Assembly (NCBI RefSeq): GCF_022842145.1
Contig: NZ_JALHQD010000001.1
Location: forward strand, 564,127-628,126
Origin: Tabrizicola sp.
GTDB lineage: Bacteria > Pseudomonadota > Alphaproteobacteria > Rhodobacterales > Rhodobacteraceae
Length of the DNA: 64,000 nucleotides
Reading direction: 5' to 3'
The stretch's first letter is position 1, and each line of letters begins with the position of its first letter. The translations under genes were made by a program, and so were the position numbers. Below are positions 20,899-29,562 of the stretch, one piece after another. The notes beneath the pieces are model-generated. The model worked only from the letters and a program-made list of their open reading frames with translations, ran no database searches and had not been told where the DNA came from.

Positions 20899-21432
20899 TT
20901 ACTTGTAGGATCTGGCCTGCAGCCAATCCATCAGCGCCATCAGCACGCCCGAGACCACGAAGGTCAGATGGATCGCCACCAGCCAGAACATTTCCGTCTC
21001 GCCGAAGGTCGTCGCGGTATCCAGATCGCTGATCTCCATGAACCGCTTCAGAAGATGGATCCCCGAGATCGCCACGATACTCGCGATCAGCTTCATCTTC
21101 AGCCCGCCGAAGTCGACCTTGCCCATCCAGCCCGGCTTGTCCGCGCCCGCGTCGAAATCGAACTTGGACACGAAGCTTTCATAGCCCGAGAACATCACGA
21201 TCAACAGCAGGTTCGCCGCCAGCGTCAGATCGATCAGCGTCAGCGCCACCAGGATCATCTTTTCGGCCGAAAGCTCCAGCACCTGCGGCAGATAATAAAC
21301 CAGCTCCTTGACGAAGATCACCGTCAGCATCGCCAGCGTCACCGCCAGGCCCAGATACATCGGAGCCATCAGCCAACGGCTGGCAAAGAGACTCTTCTCG
21401 AACGTGGTTTCGACACTGGACTTTTCAGCCAT
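20899..21432 (-). CDS. UPF0114 (YqhA-like) membrane protein
   Basis: A 177-residue membrane protein with four predicted transmembrane stretches (near 20-42, 55-85, 110-130, 145-170) and the internal DFGGLKMKLIASIVAISGIHLL pattern of the UPF0114/TIGR00645 family. The function is unknown; it belongs to a family of small conserved inner-membrane proteins. The start at 21432 (MAEKSSVETTFEKSLFASRW) is preferred to an upstream ATG at 21453, which lies in the rpsD terminator region. It is probably co-transcribed with homospermidine synthase. Confidence 0.85.
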   Translation of the reverse strand: MAEKSSVETTFEKSLFASRWLMAPMYLGLAVTLAMLTVIFVKELVYYLPQVLELSAEKMILVALTLIDLTLAANLLLIVMFSGYESFVSKFDFDAGADKPGWMGKVDFGGLKMKLIASIVAISGIHLLKRFMEISDLDTATTFGETEMFWLVAIHLTFVVSGVLMALMDWLQARSYK

Positions 21433-21451
21433 CACTCGCTCCCGAAAACGC

Positions 21452-21480
21452 AAAGGGCCCGCCAGATGTGGCGGGCCCCT
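21452..21480 (-). terminator. Rho-independent terminator of rpsD
   Basis: A 10-bp stem GGGCCCGCCA / TGGCGGGCCC with a 4-base loop and TTTG after it on the minus strand, 22 bases past the rpsD stop. Confidence 0.8.
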
Positions 21481-21501
21481 CCATGCCGATAAGGGGCAGG
21501 A

Positions 21502-22122
21502 TCAGTTCTTCGCGTAGTATTCGACGACCAGGTTCGGTTCCATCTTCACGGCGAAGGGCACATCGCCCAGGCCAGGGGTCCGGACGAACTTTGCCGTCAG
21601 CTTGTTGTTGTCGACTTCGATGTAATCCGGCACGTCACGCTCGGTCAGCTGGATCGCTTCCAGGATCAGGGCCATCTGGCGCGACTTCTCGCGGACCGAG
21701 ATCACGTCACCTTCCGCCACGCGGTAGGACGCGATGTTCACGCGCTTGCCGTTGACCAGGACGTGGCCGTGGTTGACGAACTGGCGGGCGGCGAAGATCG
21801 TCGGAACGAACTTGGCGCGGTAGACCACCGCATCCAGACGACGCTCCAGCAGGCCGATCAGCATCTCGCCCGTGTCGCCTTTGACCCGCTCGGCCTCGGC
21901 ATAGATCTTGCGGAACTGCTTTTCCGTCAGGTCGCCGTAGTGACCCTTCAGCTTCTGCTTGGCGCGCAGCTGCGTGCCGAAGTCGGAAAGCTTGTTCTTC
22001 CGGCGCTGGCCGTGCTGGCCCGGACCGTATTCGCGCTTGTTGATCGGGGACTTCGGACGGCCCCAGATGTTCTCGCCCATGCGGCGGTCGATCTTGTACT
22101 TGGCAGAGGTGCGTTTGGTCAC
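21502..22122 (-). CDS. rpsD: 30S ribosomal protein S4
   Basis: A 206-residue primary rRNA-binding protein. The N-terminal [21 protein letters not shown], the [16 protein letters not shown] region and the S4 RNA-binding domain ([13 protein letters not shown], INxRVN-like [13 protein letters not shown]) are intact. It starts at the GTG at 22122 behind AAGGAG. It nucleates small-subunit assembly and in several bacteria represses its own mRNA. It is alone here, not in an alpha operon with rpoA, as is usual for Rhodobacteraceae. It has its own promoter and a structured leader. Confidence 0.97.
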   Translation of the reverse strand: MTKRTSAKYKIDRRMGENIWGRPKSPINKREYGPGQHGQRRKNKLSDFGTQLRAKQKLKGHYGDLTEKQFRKIYAEAERVKGDTGEMLIGLLERRLDAVVYRAKFVPTIFAARQFVNHGHVLVNGKRVNIASYRVAEGDVISVREKSRQMALILEAIQLTERDVPDYIEVDNNKLTAKFVRTPGLGDVPFAVKMEPNLVVEYYAKN

Positions 22123-22219
22123 CGCTGATCTCCTTCTATGTTACGAAGGGCGTTGTCCTTTCCGGGTCTCCCCGGCGACAGGCGACTTCTTGCGAAGGCC
22201 ACCAACACCAATGAAAAGC

Positions 22220-22237
22220 CCCGGAATCGCTTCCGGG
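22220..22237 (-). promoter_or_regulatory. Terminator-like hairpin at the 5' end of the rpsD leader
   Basis: Stem CCCGGAA / TTCCGGG with a 4-base loop; on the minus strand it is followed by GCTTTTC. It falls within the first about 20 nucleotides of the predicted rpsD transcript, so it is a leader element and not the end of another gene. It may be an attenuator, an S4-binding site or a 5' mRNA-stability hairpin. Confidence 0.55.
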
Positions 22238-22247
22238 ACGAGGGCGG

Positions 22248-22275
22248 CTTATACAGGGCGAACCGGGGGAGTCAA
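22248..22275 (-). promoter_or_regulatory. Sigma-70-type promoter for rpsD
   Basis: On the minus strand TTGACT (-35, 22275-22270), a 16-bp spacer and TATAAG (-10, 22253-22248), each 5 of 6 matches to consensus. The expected start is about 22241, giving a leader of about 120 nt. Confidence 0.7.
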
Positions 22276-22648
22276 CACCACCGGCCCCGTAGGTTGGGGC
22301 GTGCCCTGACTCCCTGTCATCCATTCACCCCCAAGACACTGCCCGTCACCCTCGCGCCCCCTTGTCATCCCCGCAAAACGGCGACCAATACCCTGCCACC
22401 CCAACCGGACCCCCATCTGCGCGAGAATGCCATGCCCGTAGGGTGCGCTACAGCGCACCAACCTCTGTGATCAACCGGCACCAAAAGAGGCCCGTTTCCG
22501 CCCTCCGTCGGGCGCACCACCACTCGACCCGAAAAGCCTTCTCACCCACACTTCCTCCGTCCGCTCGGGGGATCGAGAGTGACTATCTATTTGCGGGTTA
22601 ATTCCGTGGATGTAGGAGTATGCTGACAAACATGCCGCCTCAGGGTCC
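22276..22648. repeat. Gene-free divergent gap with a REP-like hairpin
   Basis: About 370 bases between the rpsD promoter and the next gene. A REP-like palindrome (GGTGCGCTACAGCGCACC) lies at 22442-22459. The part after about 22560 has lower GC (ctatttgcgggttaattcc) and is likely the promoter side of the islet gene at 22649. No tRNA or small ORF with a plausible ribosome site was recognised. Confidence 0.5.
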
Positions 22649-23287
22649 ATGCCGATGACTGACAAGATCTGGGTTTCCTACGCGCCGCAAGAATCCCAGC
22701 TCGTGCGAGGCTTCTGGGGCGCCCTTCGGCATGAAGAGCCGCCAAACTCGGTAGAATTCAAGGCTCGAAAAGAAACCTGGAAGCAAAACGACTTGGGCCT
22801 TCCTTTGCCCGCCGAAAAGTTTCCTAGAAGCCTCTTCCATGTCAATCCGTGGAAGTTCAAGGAGACAATTCAGCCCCACATGCATGCGGGCTACCAGTTT
22901 GTCCGCGCCGATGCAGCAGAGATTCTGCGACAATACGACCTGGGGCAGGGCGCCCTCTATCCTTGCGCCTTTTATGAGCATGACAAGACCCGACTGGTGA
23001 CGGATCAGGTCTTTTGCCTGAACTACGGCACCGCGAAGGACACCGTGGTGTTGGAAAAGTCAAAGGTCAGACCCTTTCGAGGGTCACCATTTTATCACGC
23101 GCCGGATGCACCCCTCAAAGGTGATGAGATCGTGGTCCGACGCTCTGTCCTTGAAGGGCACGATCTCTGGGTCGACCCCAGGATGGATCGATGCTTCTTC
23201 ATCAGCGACCGGCTGGCGCAGGCGCTGCAGGCGGCCAAGATGAAACGGGCCTTCAGGATTTATCCTTGCACGGTCGATTCAGAGTAA
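22649..23287 (+). CDS. Hypothetical protein, possible Imm11-like immunity fold
   Basis: A 212-residue soluble protein, not firmly recognised. It starts MPMTDKIWVSY; a second ATG two codons on is equally possible. The C-terminal pattern FISDRLAQALQAAKMKRAFRIYP resembles the closing part of Imm11/DUF1629-type proteins (immunity proteins of polymorphic toxins), but the match is weak and no toxin gene is adjacent. Base composition is lower in GC than its neighbours, suggesting transfer. It is convergent with the acuI-like gene, with an 82-bp repeat between them. Confidence 0.6.
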   Translation: MPMTDKIWVSYAPQESQLVRGFWGALRHEEPPNSVEFKARKETWKQNDLGLPLPAEKFPRSLFHVNPWKFKETIQPHMHAGYQFVRADAAEILRQYDLGQGALYPCAFYEHDKTRLVTDQVFCLNYGTAKDTVVLEKSKVRPFRGSPFYHAPDAPLKGDEIVVRRSVLEGHDLWVDPRMDRCFFISDRLAQALQAAKMKRAFRIYPCTVDSE

Positions 23288-23354
23288 GACTCACGCTCCA
23301 GTCGTAAATGGAAAGTGGTTCGTCCTGCTGGAAGTGATGAAACTGCACCCCCAC

Positions 23355-23436
23355 CCCTTAACAAACCCCTAACGCCCACATCTAACCCATTGGAATCCCT
23401 TGCGGCCCCCAGCTGCCCACGCGTGGGCACCCCTCA
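23355..23436 (-). repeat. 82-bp inverted repeat, copy A
   Basis: Matches 34023-34104 in the opposite orientation at 77 of 82 positions. Read on the minus strand it begins with the TGA stop of the acuI-like gene, then the perfect palindrome TGCCCACGCGTGGGCA, and ends in TTAGGGGTTTGTTAAGGG. It separates two convergent genes. Confidence 0.9.
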
Positions 23437-24423
23437 GAGGTTCACATCCACCACCACCCGCCCCTGCACGCCCCCCTTCAGGATCGCCGCGCCCAAGGCA
23501 GGCAGCTCCCCCAGCCCCGCCACCCGGACCATCGCCTCCAGCTTCCCCATCGGCAGGTCCGTCACCACCCGCTCCCAGGCCACCACCCGCCGCACATAGG
23601 GGACCGTCACGGAATCGATCCCCAGCAAGTTCACCCCCCGCAGCAGGAACGGGATGACCGAGGCCGGAAGCGAAGCCCCCCCCGCCAGCCCCACCGCCGC
23701 GACCGACCCCCCGTGCTTCATCTGCCCCAGCACCCGCGCCAGCATCGCCCCCCCGACCGCATCCACGCACCCCGCCCAGGTCTCGGCTTCCAGGGGCCGC
23801 TTCACCGTCTCCGCCAGCTCCTCCCGGGCCACGATCCGGGCAGCCCCAAGGTCGCGCAGATACCCCTCCGTCTCCGCCCGCCCCGTCACCGCCGCGACCT
23901 GGTAGCCCAGCTTCGCCAGCAAAGCGACCGCGACCGACCCCACGCCGCCCGAGGCTCCCGTGACCAGCACCTCGCCCTTGTCAGGGGTCAGCCCATGCTC
24001 CTCCAGCGACATCACCGCCAGCATCGCCGTAAACCCGGCCGTCCCCACCGCCATCGCTTGCCTTGTCGTCAGCCCCGCAGGCAGCGGCACCAGCCAGTCC
24101 GCCTTGACCCGCGCCTTCTGGGAGTAGCCTCCCCAATGCACCTCCCCGACCCGCCAGCCGGTCAGCACCACCTTGTCGCCCGGCTTGTACCGCTCAACCG
24201 AAGACGCCTCGACCACCCCCGCAAAGTCGATCCCTGCCACATGCGGCCAGGCCCGGACGATCCCCCCGCCGTTGGAAGACAAGGCCAGCCCGTCCTTGTA
24301 GTTCAGCGTCGAATACTCGACCGCCACCGTCACGTCCCCCGCCGGCAGCGCGCTGTCGTCCAGCTCGCGGACACGGGCCACGGCTGCGTCGCCTTCCTTC
24401 TCCAGAACCAGTGCGCGGAACAT
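23434..24423 (-). CDS. acuI: AcuI-type acrylyl-CoA reductase / zinc-free MDR
   Basis: A 329-residue medium-chain dehydrogenase/reductase without the structural-zinc cysteines. YSTLNYKDGLAL near residue 45, the nucleotide-binding GASGGVGSVAVALLAKLGY and GAVGGxM-like VDAVGGAML fit the YhdH/AcuI subfamily, which reduces acrylyl-CoA to propionyl-CoA with NADPH and protects dimethylsulfoniopropionate-using Rhodobacterales from acrylate. Start at MFRALVLEK behind GGAGG; an ATG four codons upstream is less well placed. The stop lies inside an 82-bp repeat. Confidence 0.85.
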   Translation of the reverse strand: MFRALVLEKEGDAAVARVRELDDSALPAGDVTVAVEYSTLNYKDGLALSSNGGGIVRAWPHVAGIDFAGVVEASSVERYKPGDKVVLTGWRVGEVHWGGYSQKARVKADWLVPLPAGLTTRQAMAVGTAGFTAMLAVMSLEEHGLTPDKGEVLVTGASGGVGSVAVALLAKLGYQVAAVTGRAETEGYLRDLGAARIVAREELAETVKRPLEAETWAGCVDAVGGAMLARVLGQMKHGGSVAAVGLAGGASLPASVIPFLLRGVNLLGIDSVTVPYVRRVVAWERVVTDLPMGKLEAMVRVAGLGELPALGAAILKGGVQGRVVVDVNL

Positions 24424-24519
24424 GTTCGCCTCCATTTTTGATCGGCCTCAGTCGGCCCGGCGGAAGCCGGATTGTCAACCCGACGCCACTGCCGCACTGT
24501 CCCCTCAAAGGAGACTCGA

Positions 24520-25404
24520 ATGACCCAGGAACACATCGGCTTCATCGGCACCGGCCTGATGGGCCACGGCATGGCGAAGAACATCGTCGAGAAGGGCTAC
24601 CCCCTCACCGTCACCGCCCACCGCAACCGCGCGCCGGTGGACGACCTTCTGACTCGGGGCGCGACCGAGGCTACCATCGAAGACCTTGCCGCCCGGTCGA
24701 CGATCATATTCCTCACCCTCCCCGGCTCGCCCCAGGTTGCCGAGGCCGTGGCAAAGATGACCCCCCACCTGAAACCCGGCGCGGTGATCGTCGACTGCTC
24801 CACCTCTGACCCAACCGTCACCGAACGCCTTGCCACCGACCTTGCGGCCAAGGGCGTCCACTTCGCCGACGCCCCCCTCTCCCGCACGCCGAAAGAGGCC
24901 TGGGCGGGGACGCTCGACTGCATGGTCGGCGCCGAGCCCGAGGTCTTCGCCCGCATCCACCCCGTCATCGCCACCTGGGCCGGGAAGATCGTCCACATCG
25001 GCCGGGTCGGCGACGGCCACCGGATGAAACTGCTGAACAACTTCCTCTCCCTCGGCTACGCCGCGATCTATGCCGAGGCGCTGGCGCTGGCCGCCAAGGT
25101 CGGTATCTCCACCGCCACTTTCGACAGCGTTATCCGTGGCGGCCGGATGGACTGCGGCTTTTACCAGACCTTCATGGGCTACGCGCTGGAGGGCAACCGC
25201 GAGGCCCACCGCTTCACCCTGTCGAACGCCTACAAGGACCTGCGCTATCTGGAGAGCATGGCCAACGCCGCCACCGTCACCACCACGATGGCGAGTGCCG
25301 CGAAGAACAGCTTTGCGGGGGCGGTGGCACGGGGCGGAGCGGGGCCGGAGGATTATGTGCCGCACCTGACGGATTTCGTCGCACGGGCGAATGGGGTGAA
25401 ATAA
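24520..25404 (+). CDS. NAD(P)-dependent beta-hydroxyacid dehydrogenase
   Basis: A 294-residue member of the 3-hydroxyisobutyrate dehydrogenase family. N-terminal FIGTGLMGHGMAKNI binds the dinucleotide, DAPLSRTPKEAWAGTL is the substrate-binding loop and GxGxxMKLLNNFLSLG carries the catalytic lysine. The exact substrate (3-hydroxyisobutyrate, tartronate semialdehyde, glyoxylate) cannot be assigned. It starts at MTQEHIGFIG after AAAGGAG. It is divergent from the acuI-like gene (about 96 bases between). Confidence 0.88.
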   Translation: MTQEHIGFIGTGLMGHGMAKNIVEKGYPLTVTAHRNRAPVDDLLTRGATEATIEDLAARSTIIFLTLPGSPQVAEAVAKMTPHLKPGAVIVDCSTSDPTVTERLATDLAAKGVHFADAPLSRTPKEAWAGTLDCMVGAEPEVFARIHPVIATWAGKIVHIGRVGDGHRMKLLNNFLSLGYAAIYAEALALAAKVGISTATFDSVIRGGRMDCGFYQTFMGYALEGNREAHRFTLSNAYKDLRYLESMANAATVTTTMASAAKNSFAGAVARGGAGPEDYVPHLTDFVARANGVK

Positions 25405-25496
25405 GGAGCTATTCGGATTCTGGAAGACAACCAGTCGTGTAGACGTCTTTAGTGGTGACTGTTTTGTATCCGATCAGAATGGAACCGGTGGACCAT

Positions 25497-26288
25497 CTAC
25501 TGGATGTAACGTGCAGTGTTGTACTCGAGCATTTTGGCGCGAACTGGCTCATTGGACTCATCGTCAGGATCGAAGCCAAAAATGCAAGCCTCCACCCCCT
25601 TTTCATCCAACTCGAGACTAAGGCGGTAGGTAACGCATACTATCAGCATAGGGTGCCCTGAAGTAATACTTCCTTTGTCGGAACGATACGAAAAACCACC
25701 TCGATGGGGTGATACAAATGAAGTTGTCTCTCCCGGAAAAATGACTGGATTTCTTATCCCTCGACGGTGCTCGATACAGTGTGTAGAAAATATCTTGAGT
25801 TGCTCCCACATCTGCTGAAAGTGCGGCCTGCGGATCGCTTCATAGTGGACAGCTACATCGTATGCGGGTGACTTGCCCTTGTTAACAAGATCAAACGTCC
25901 ATTCCAAATAGATGCCTCGATCAGAAATTTGCACATCACAGTATGCTTCCCGCTGCAGAGTCACCCAAGGGCGTTGCTCTGAGCGCATAATGCGGTTGGC
26001 CTCATTCGCGGCATTGGCGGCAGCGACCGCCGCTTGATTAGTTTGAATGGTTTGGGTCAGTGTATCCTTGATCAGGAAGACTGCATATAGACTTATGCCT
26101 GCTGCAATTAGCCCAATGAGAGCCATCACCCATTGTGCGAGGGTGTCCTTAGTTTCAACCAGTACACCATTGTGATCCAACCATGTTTGATAGTCGGGTC
26201 CTATAAGCCAAACACAAAGAGCAAATGTCAGACCAACTCCAATCACTAGGCCAAGCGCAAAGCCGTTCCGCCCGCTGCCACCAAACAT
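25497..26288 (-). CDS. Hypothetical membrane-anchored protein (low-GC islet)
   Basis: A 263-residue protein, not recognised. There are two hydrophobic segments, around 10-30 (LGLVIGVGLTFALCVWLIG) and 52-75 (WVMALIGLIAAGISLYAVFLI), then a short coiled-coil-like stretch (IQTNQAAVAAANAANEANRIMRSEQRPW) and a soluble C-terminal beta-rich domain (WTFDLVNKGKSPAYDVAVHYEA), a layout seen in many accessory-region proteins. GC content is clearly below its neighbours and it sits between two core genes, so recent transfer is likely. The function is unknown. Confidence 0.65.
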   Translation of the reverse strand: MFGGSGRNGFALGLVIGVGLTFALCVWLIGPDYQTWLDHNGVLVETKDTLAQWVMALIGLIAAGISLYAVFLIKDTLTQTIQTNQAAVAAANAANEANRIMRSEQRPWVTLQREAYCDVQISDRGIYLEWTFDLVNKGKSPAYDVAVHYEAIRRPHFQQMWEQLKIFSTHCIEHRRGIRNPVIFPGETTSFVSPHRGGFSYRSDKGSITSGHPMLIVCVTYRLSLELDEKGVEACIFGFDPDDESNEPVRAKMLEYNTARYIQ

Positions 26289-26318
26289 TTCAGCAAACTC
26301 TCCGCAATCGCTTAACCC

Positions 26319-28589
26319 TCACCCACACTTCGAATGCCCGCACGACCCGCAGGTCAAACACCCCTCCACCATGCGCAAGTCATAGCTGCCGCAGGACGGG
26401 CAGGCCTTGCCGCGTGGGGCCTCTCCCACCACCATCAGCTCCGCCTTGGGGTCGGATTTCAGGCCCAGCCCCTCGCCCTCGATGAAGCCGATGTCGATCA
26501 GGTGGCGCTCGATCACTCCGCCGATGGCGGCGAGGATCGAGGGGATGTAGCGCCCCTCCATCCAGGCCCCGCCGCGGGGGTCGAAGACGGCTTTCAATTC
26601 CTCCACGACGAAGGAGATATCGCCGCCGCGCCGGAACACGGCCGAGATCATCCGGGTCAGGGCCACGGTCCAGGCGAAATGCTCCATGTTCTTGGAGTTG
26701 ATGAAGACCTCGAACGGGCGGCGGTGGCCGGCGATGACGATGTCGTTGATGGTGATGTAAAGCGCGTGTTCCGAGCCCGGCCATTTGACCTTGTAGGTCT
26801 GGCCTTCCAGCGCGGCGGGGCGGTCCAGCGGGTCGGAGAGATACACCACCTCGCCCCCCGTCACCGGCTGCGAGGCCACGGGGGCGGTCTGCTTCTCGCT
26901 GACGGTCAGGACGGAGCCGGTCACGTCGTTCGGGCGGTAGGTGGTGCAGCCTTTGCAGCCCTGATCCCAAGCGGCCATGTAGACCTCCTTGAAGTCGTCA
27001 AAGCTGATGTCGACCGGGCAGTTGATGGTCTTGGAGATCGAGGAATCCACCCACTTCTGCGCTGCCGCCTGCATGCGGACGTGGTCGAGGGGCGGCAGGG
27101 TCTGGGCGTTCACGAAATGGTCGGGCAGGGGTGCGTCGCCATGCTTTTGACGCCAGAGGCGGACGGCGTAGTCGACGACCTCCTCCTCGGTGCGGGAGCC
27201 ATCCTTCTGCAGGACCTTGCGGGTGTAGGCATAGGCGAAGACCGGCTCGATCCCGGAACTGACGTTGCCGGCGTAAAGGCTGATCGTCCCGGTGGGCGCG
27301 ACGGAGGTGAGGAGCGCGTTGCGGATGCCGTGCTGGGCGATGGCCTCGCGGACGTCCTTGTCCATCTGGGCCATGTTGCCGCTGGCGAGGAAGCCTTCAG
27401 CGTCAAACAGCGGGAACGCGCCCTTCTCCTTCGCCAGATCGACCGAAGCCAGATAGGCCTCACGCGCAATGGCATGCATCCAGTCTTCGGTCGCGGCCAC
27501 CGCTTCGTCCGAGCCGTAACGAAGGCCGCACATCAGAAGCGCATCCGCAAGCCCGGTGACCCCCAGCCCGATCCGCCGCTTGGCCTGCGCCTCTGCCGCC
27601 TGCTCCGGCAAGGGGAAGCGCGAGGCGTCGACCACGTTGTCCATCATCCGGACCGCTGTACGCACCAGCTTGCCAAGCTCGGTCTTGCAGACATGCGCCT
27701 TGTCTTCGAACGGATACCAGACCAGCGTCGCCAGATTGATCGAGCCGAGGAGGCAAGCGCCATAGGGCGGCAGGGGCTGCTCGCCGCAGGGGTTGGTGGC
27801 GGCGATGGTCTCGACATAGCCAAGGTTGTTCATCGCGTTGATGCGGTCGATGAAGATCACGCCGGGCTCGGCATAGTCGAAGGTGGACCGCATGATCTTG
27901 TTCCAAAGATCGCGCGCCTCGACCGTCCGGTAGACGCTGCCAGCGAAGACCAGCTCCCACGGGCCGTCAGCCTTGACCGCCGCCATGAAGGCATCGGTCA
28001 CCAGCACCGACAGGTTGAACATCCGCAGCCGGGCCGGGTCGCGCTTGGCTTCGATGAAGGCCTCGATATCGGGGTGGTCGCAGCGCATCGTCGCCATCAT
28101 CGCGCCGCGACGGGAGCCCGCCGACATGATCGTCCGGCACATCGCGTCCCAGACGTCCATGAAGCTGAGGGGACCGGAGGCATCCGCCGCCACGCCCTTC
28201 ACCTCCGCCCCCTTGGGACGGATGGTCGAGAAGTCATAGCCGATTCCGCCGCCCTGCTGCATGGTCAGCGCGGCTTCCTTGAGGCCCGTGAAGATCCCCT
28301 CCATCGTGTCCGGGATCGTGCCCATGACAAAGCAGTTGAAGAGGGTGACGCTGCGCCCCGTCCCGGCCCCCGCGGTGATCCGGCCGGCGGGAAGGAACTT
28401 GAACCCCTCCAGCGCCGCGTAGAACTCCGCTTCCCACTTCGCCGGGTCTGCCTCGACCTCGGCCAAGGCCCGTGCGATCCGCCGCCAGGTGTCCTCGACA
28501 CTGCCGTCGATGGGCGTCCCGTCCGCCTCCTTGAAGCGGTACTTCATGTCCCAGATCGACTCGGCAATGGGGGCGTGGAAACGCGACAT
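26319..28589 (-). CDS. nrdJ: Class II adenosylcobalamin-dependent ribonucleotide reductase
   Basis: A 756-residue enzyme starting MSRFHAPIAESIW. It has LFNCFVMGTIPDTMEG with the first redox cysteine, TNPCGEQPLPPYGACLLGS carrying the radical cysteine and glutamate, and PTGTISL, all canonical. The C-terminal zinc-like CPSCGSYDLRM..GCLTCGSCGHSKC is the thiol-shuttle tail. It reduces ribonucleotides using AdoCbl with or without oxygen. An upstream open frame to 28664 has no ribosome site and was excluded. No cobalamin riboswitch is visible in the 110-base upstream gap. Confidence 0.95.
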   Translation of the reverse strand: MSRFHAPIAESIWDMKYRFKEADGTPIDGSVEDTWRRIARALAEVEADPAKWEAEFYAALEGFKFLPAGRITAGAGTGRSVTLFNCFVMGTIPDTMEGIFTGLKEAALTMQQGGGIGYDFSTIRPKGAEVKGVAADASGPLSFMDVWDAMCRTIMSAGSRRGAMMATMRCDHPDIEAFIEAKRDPARLRMFNLSVLVTDAFMAAVKADGPWELVFAGSVYRTVEARDLWNKIMRSTFDYAEPGVIFIDRINAMNNLGYVETIAATNPCGEQPLPPYGACLLGSINLATLVWYPFEDKAHVCKTELGKLVRTAVRMMDNVVDASRFPLPEQAAEAQAKRRIGLGVTGLADALLMCGLRYGSDEAVAATEDWMHAIAREAYLASVDLAKEKGAFPLFDAEGFLASGNMAQMDKDVREAIAQHGIRNALLTSVAPTGTISLYAGNVSSGIEPVFAYAYTRKVLQKDGSRTEEEVVDYAVRLWRQKHGDAPLPDHFVNAQTLPPLDHVRMQAAAQKWVDSSISKTINCPVDISFDDFKEVYMAAWDQGCKGCTTYRPNDVTGSVLTVSEKQTAPVASQPVTGGEVVYLSDPLDRPAALEGQTYKVKWPGSEHALYITINDIVIAGHRRPFEVFINSKNMEHFAWTVALTRMISAVFRRGGDISFVVEELKAVFDPRGGAWMEGRYIPSILAAIGGVIERHLIDIGFIEGEGLGLKSDPKAELMVVGEAPRGKACPSCGSYDLRMVEGCLTCGSCGHSKCG

Positions 28590-28699
28590 GGGGCGAATCT
28601 TCCTTGAAGTTGTGGATAAGGTGGACGAAGGGCCCAAGATACGCCCCTCCCCCCCTCGGGTCAACTTGAAGCCCCCGCGCCAGGCCCTATGATCGGGGC

Positions 28700-29122
28700 A
28701 TGATCAACATCCTGAAACTCTGCGTCGGCGCTGATTCCGTCGAGGACCTGCTCGACTGGCAATCCTCCCAGCGACGGAACTGGCCGCCCGGCCAGGCGAT
28801 CCACGTCACCCGCATGTGGCCCAAGCGTGAGGCCGAGGTGCTGGAGGGCGGGTCACTCTATTGGGTGATCAAGGGAGTCATCCTCGCCCGCCAGCGGATC
28901 ACAGACCTGCAAGAGGTCAACTTGGGCGACGGCATTCCCCGCTGCGCCCTGGTGCTGGACGCCGAGGTCGTCCGCACAGAGGCAGCGCCGCGCCGCCCGT
29001 TCCAGGGCTGGCGCTATCTTGACCCGAAGGATTCCCCCCGGGACCTGCCCAAGGGGCGCGGCAAGGATGATCCCTTGCCGCCCGCCCTGGCACAGGCGCT
29101 GGCCGAACTGGGCCTGCACTAG
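28700..29122 (+). CDS. DUF1489 family protein
   Basis: A 140-residue soluble protein matching the conserved DUF1489 family of alphaproteobacteria (MINILKLCVGADSVEDLLDW, THVTRMWPKR-like VTRMWPKREAEVL, SLYWVIKGVILARQRI). No known function. It is divergent from nrdJ, with 110 bases between the starts. The stop overlaps the convergent hypothetical gene by 4 bases. Confidence 0.85.
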   Translation: MINILKLCVGADSVEDLLDWQSSQRRNWPPGQAIHVTRMWPKREAEVLEGGSLYWVIKGVILARQRITDLQEVNLGDGIPRCALVLDAEVVRTEAAPRRPFQGWRYLDPKDSPRDLPKGRGKDDPLPPALAQALAELGLH

Positions 29123-29475
29123 AAGTTGTTCGGATTCCCCGCGACGATGGTGCCGGTGCCGCCGTCCTTGCCGTCCTGCACCCATGTGACCGAGGTCCCG
29201 TCCAGCCGCACGTCCCAGCAATCCCAGTTCTCGCCGTAGAAAAAGCACATCCCCTCACCTTCGGCCATCCACTTTCCGGTGTAGCCGTCGCCCTTGATCG
29301 TGCCGTCCTTGGCATAGAACTCGGTATAGGCACCGGAGGCGGACATGCTGCCCTGCACCGTGTTGCCCGCAATCGCGGCGTTGATCTGGTCAGTGGTGGC
29401 AAGGGTCTCTGCCTGGCCCGCGCCGGCGATCACGGCGAGAAACAGGGACAGGGTCAGACAGGAACGGGGGATCAT
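29119..29475 (-). CDS. Small secreted hypothetical protein
   Basis: A 118-residue protein with a clear signal peptide (MIPRSCLTLSLFLAVIAGAGQAE). The mature part has four Cys/Trp-containing positions (MCFFYGENWDCWDVRL) and a beta-strand-rich look: G.Y..FYAKDGTIKGDGYTGKW. It resembles small periplasmic lipocalin-like proteins of Rhodobacteraceae, but no family can be named with certainty. It is convergent with the DUF1489 gene. Confidence 0.7.
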   Translation of the reverse strand: MIPRSCLTLSLFLAVIAGAGQAETLATTDQINAAIAGNTVQGSMSASGAYTEFYAKDGTIKGDGYTGKWMAEGEGMCFFYGENWDCWDVRLDGTSVTWVQDGKDGGTGTIVAGNPNNF

Positions 29476-29562
29476 AAGGCCATCTCCAGGTTGGGTGCAG
29501 CGCAGTAACTAGGCGGCCTCACGCAACGTCAACCGGCCTTTTCATTCCCCCGAACAGGGATC

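Noticed and set aside
28590-28699. Cobalamin riboswitch before nrdJ
   Set aside because: The gap of 110 bases is too short and no B12-box-like sequence is present.
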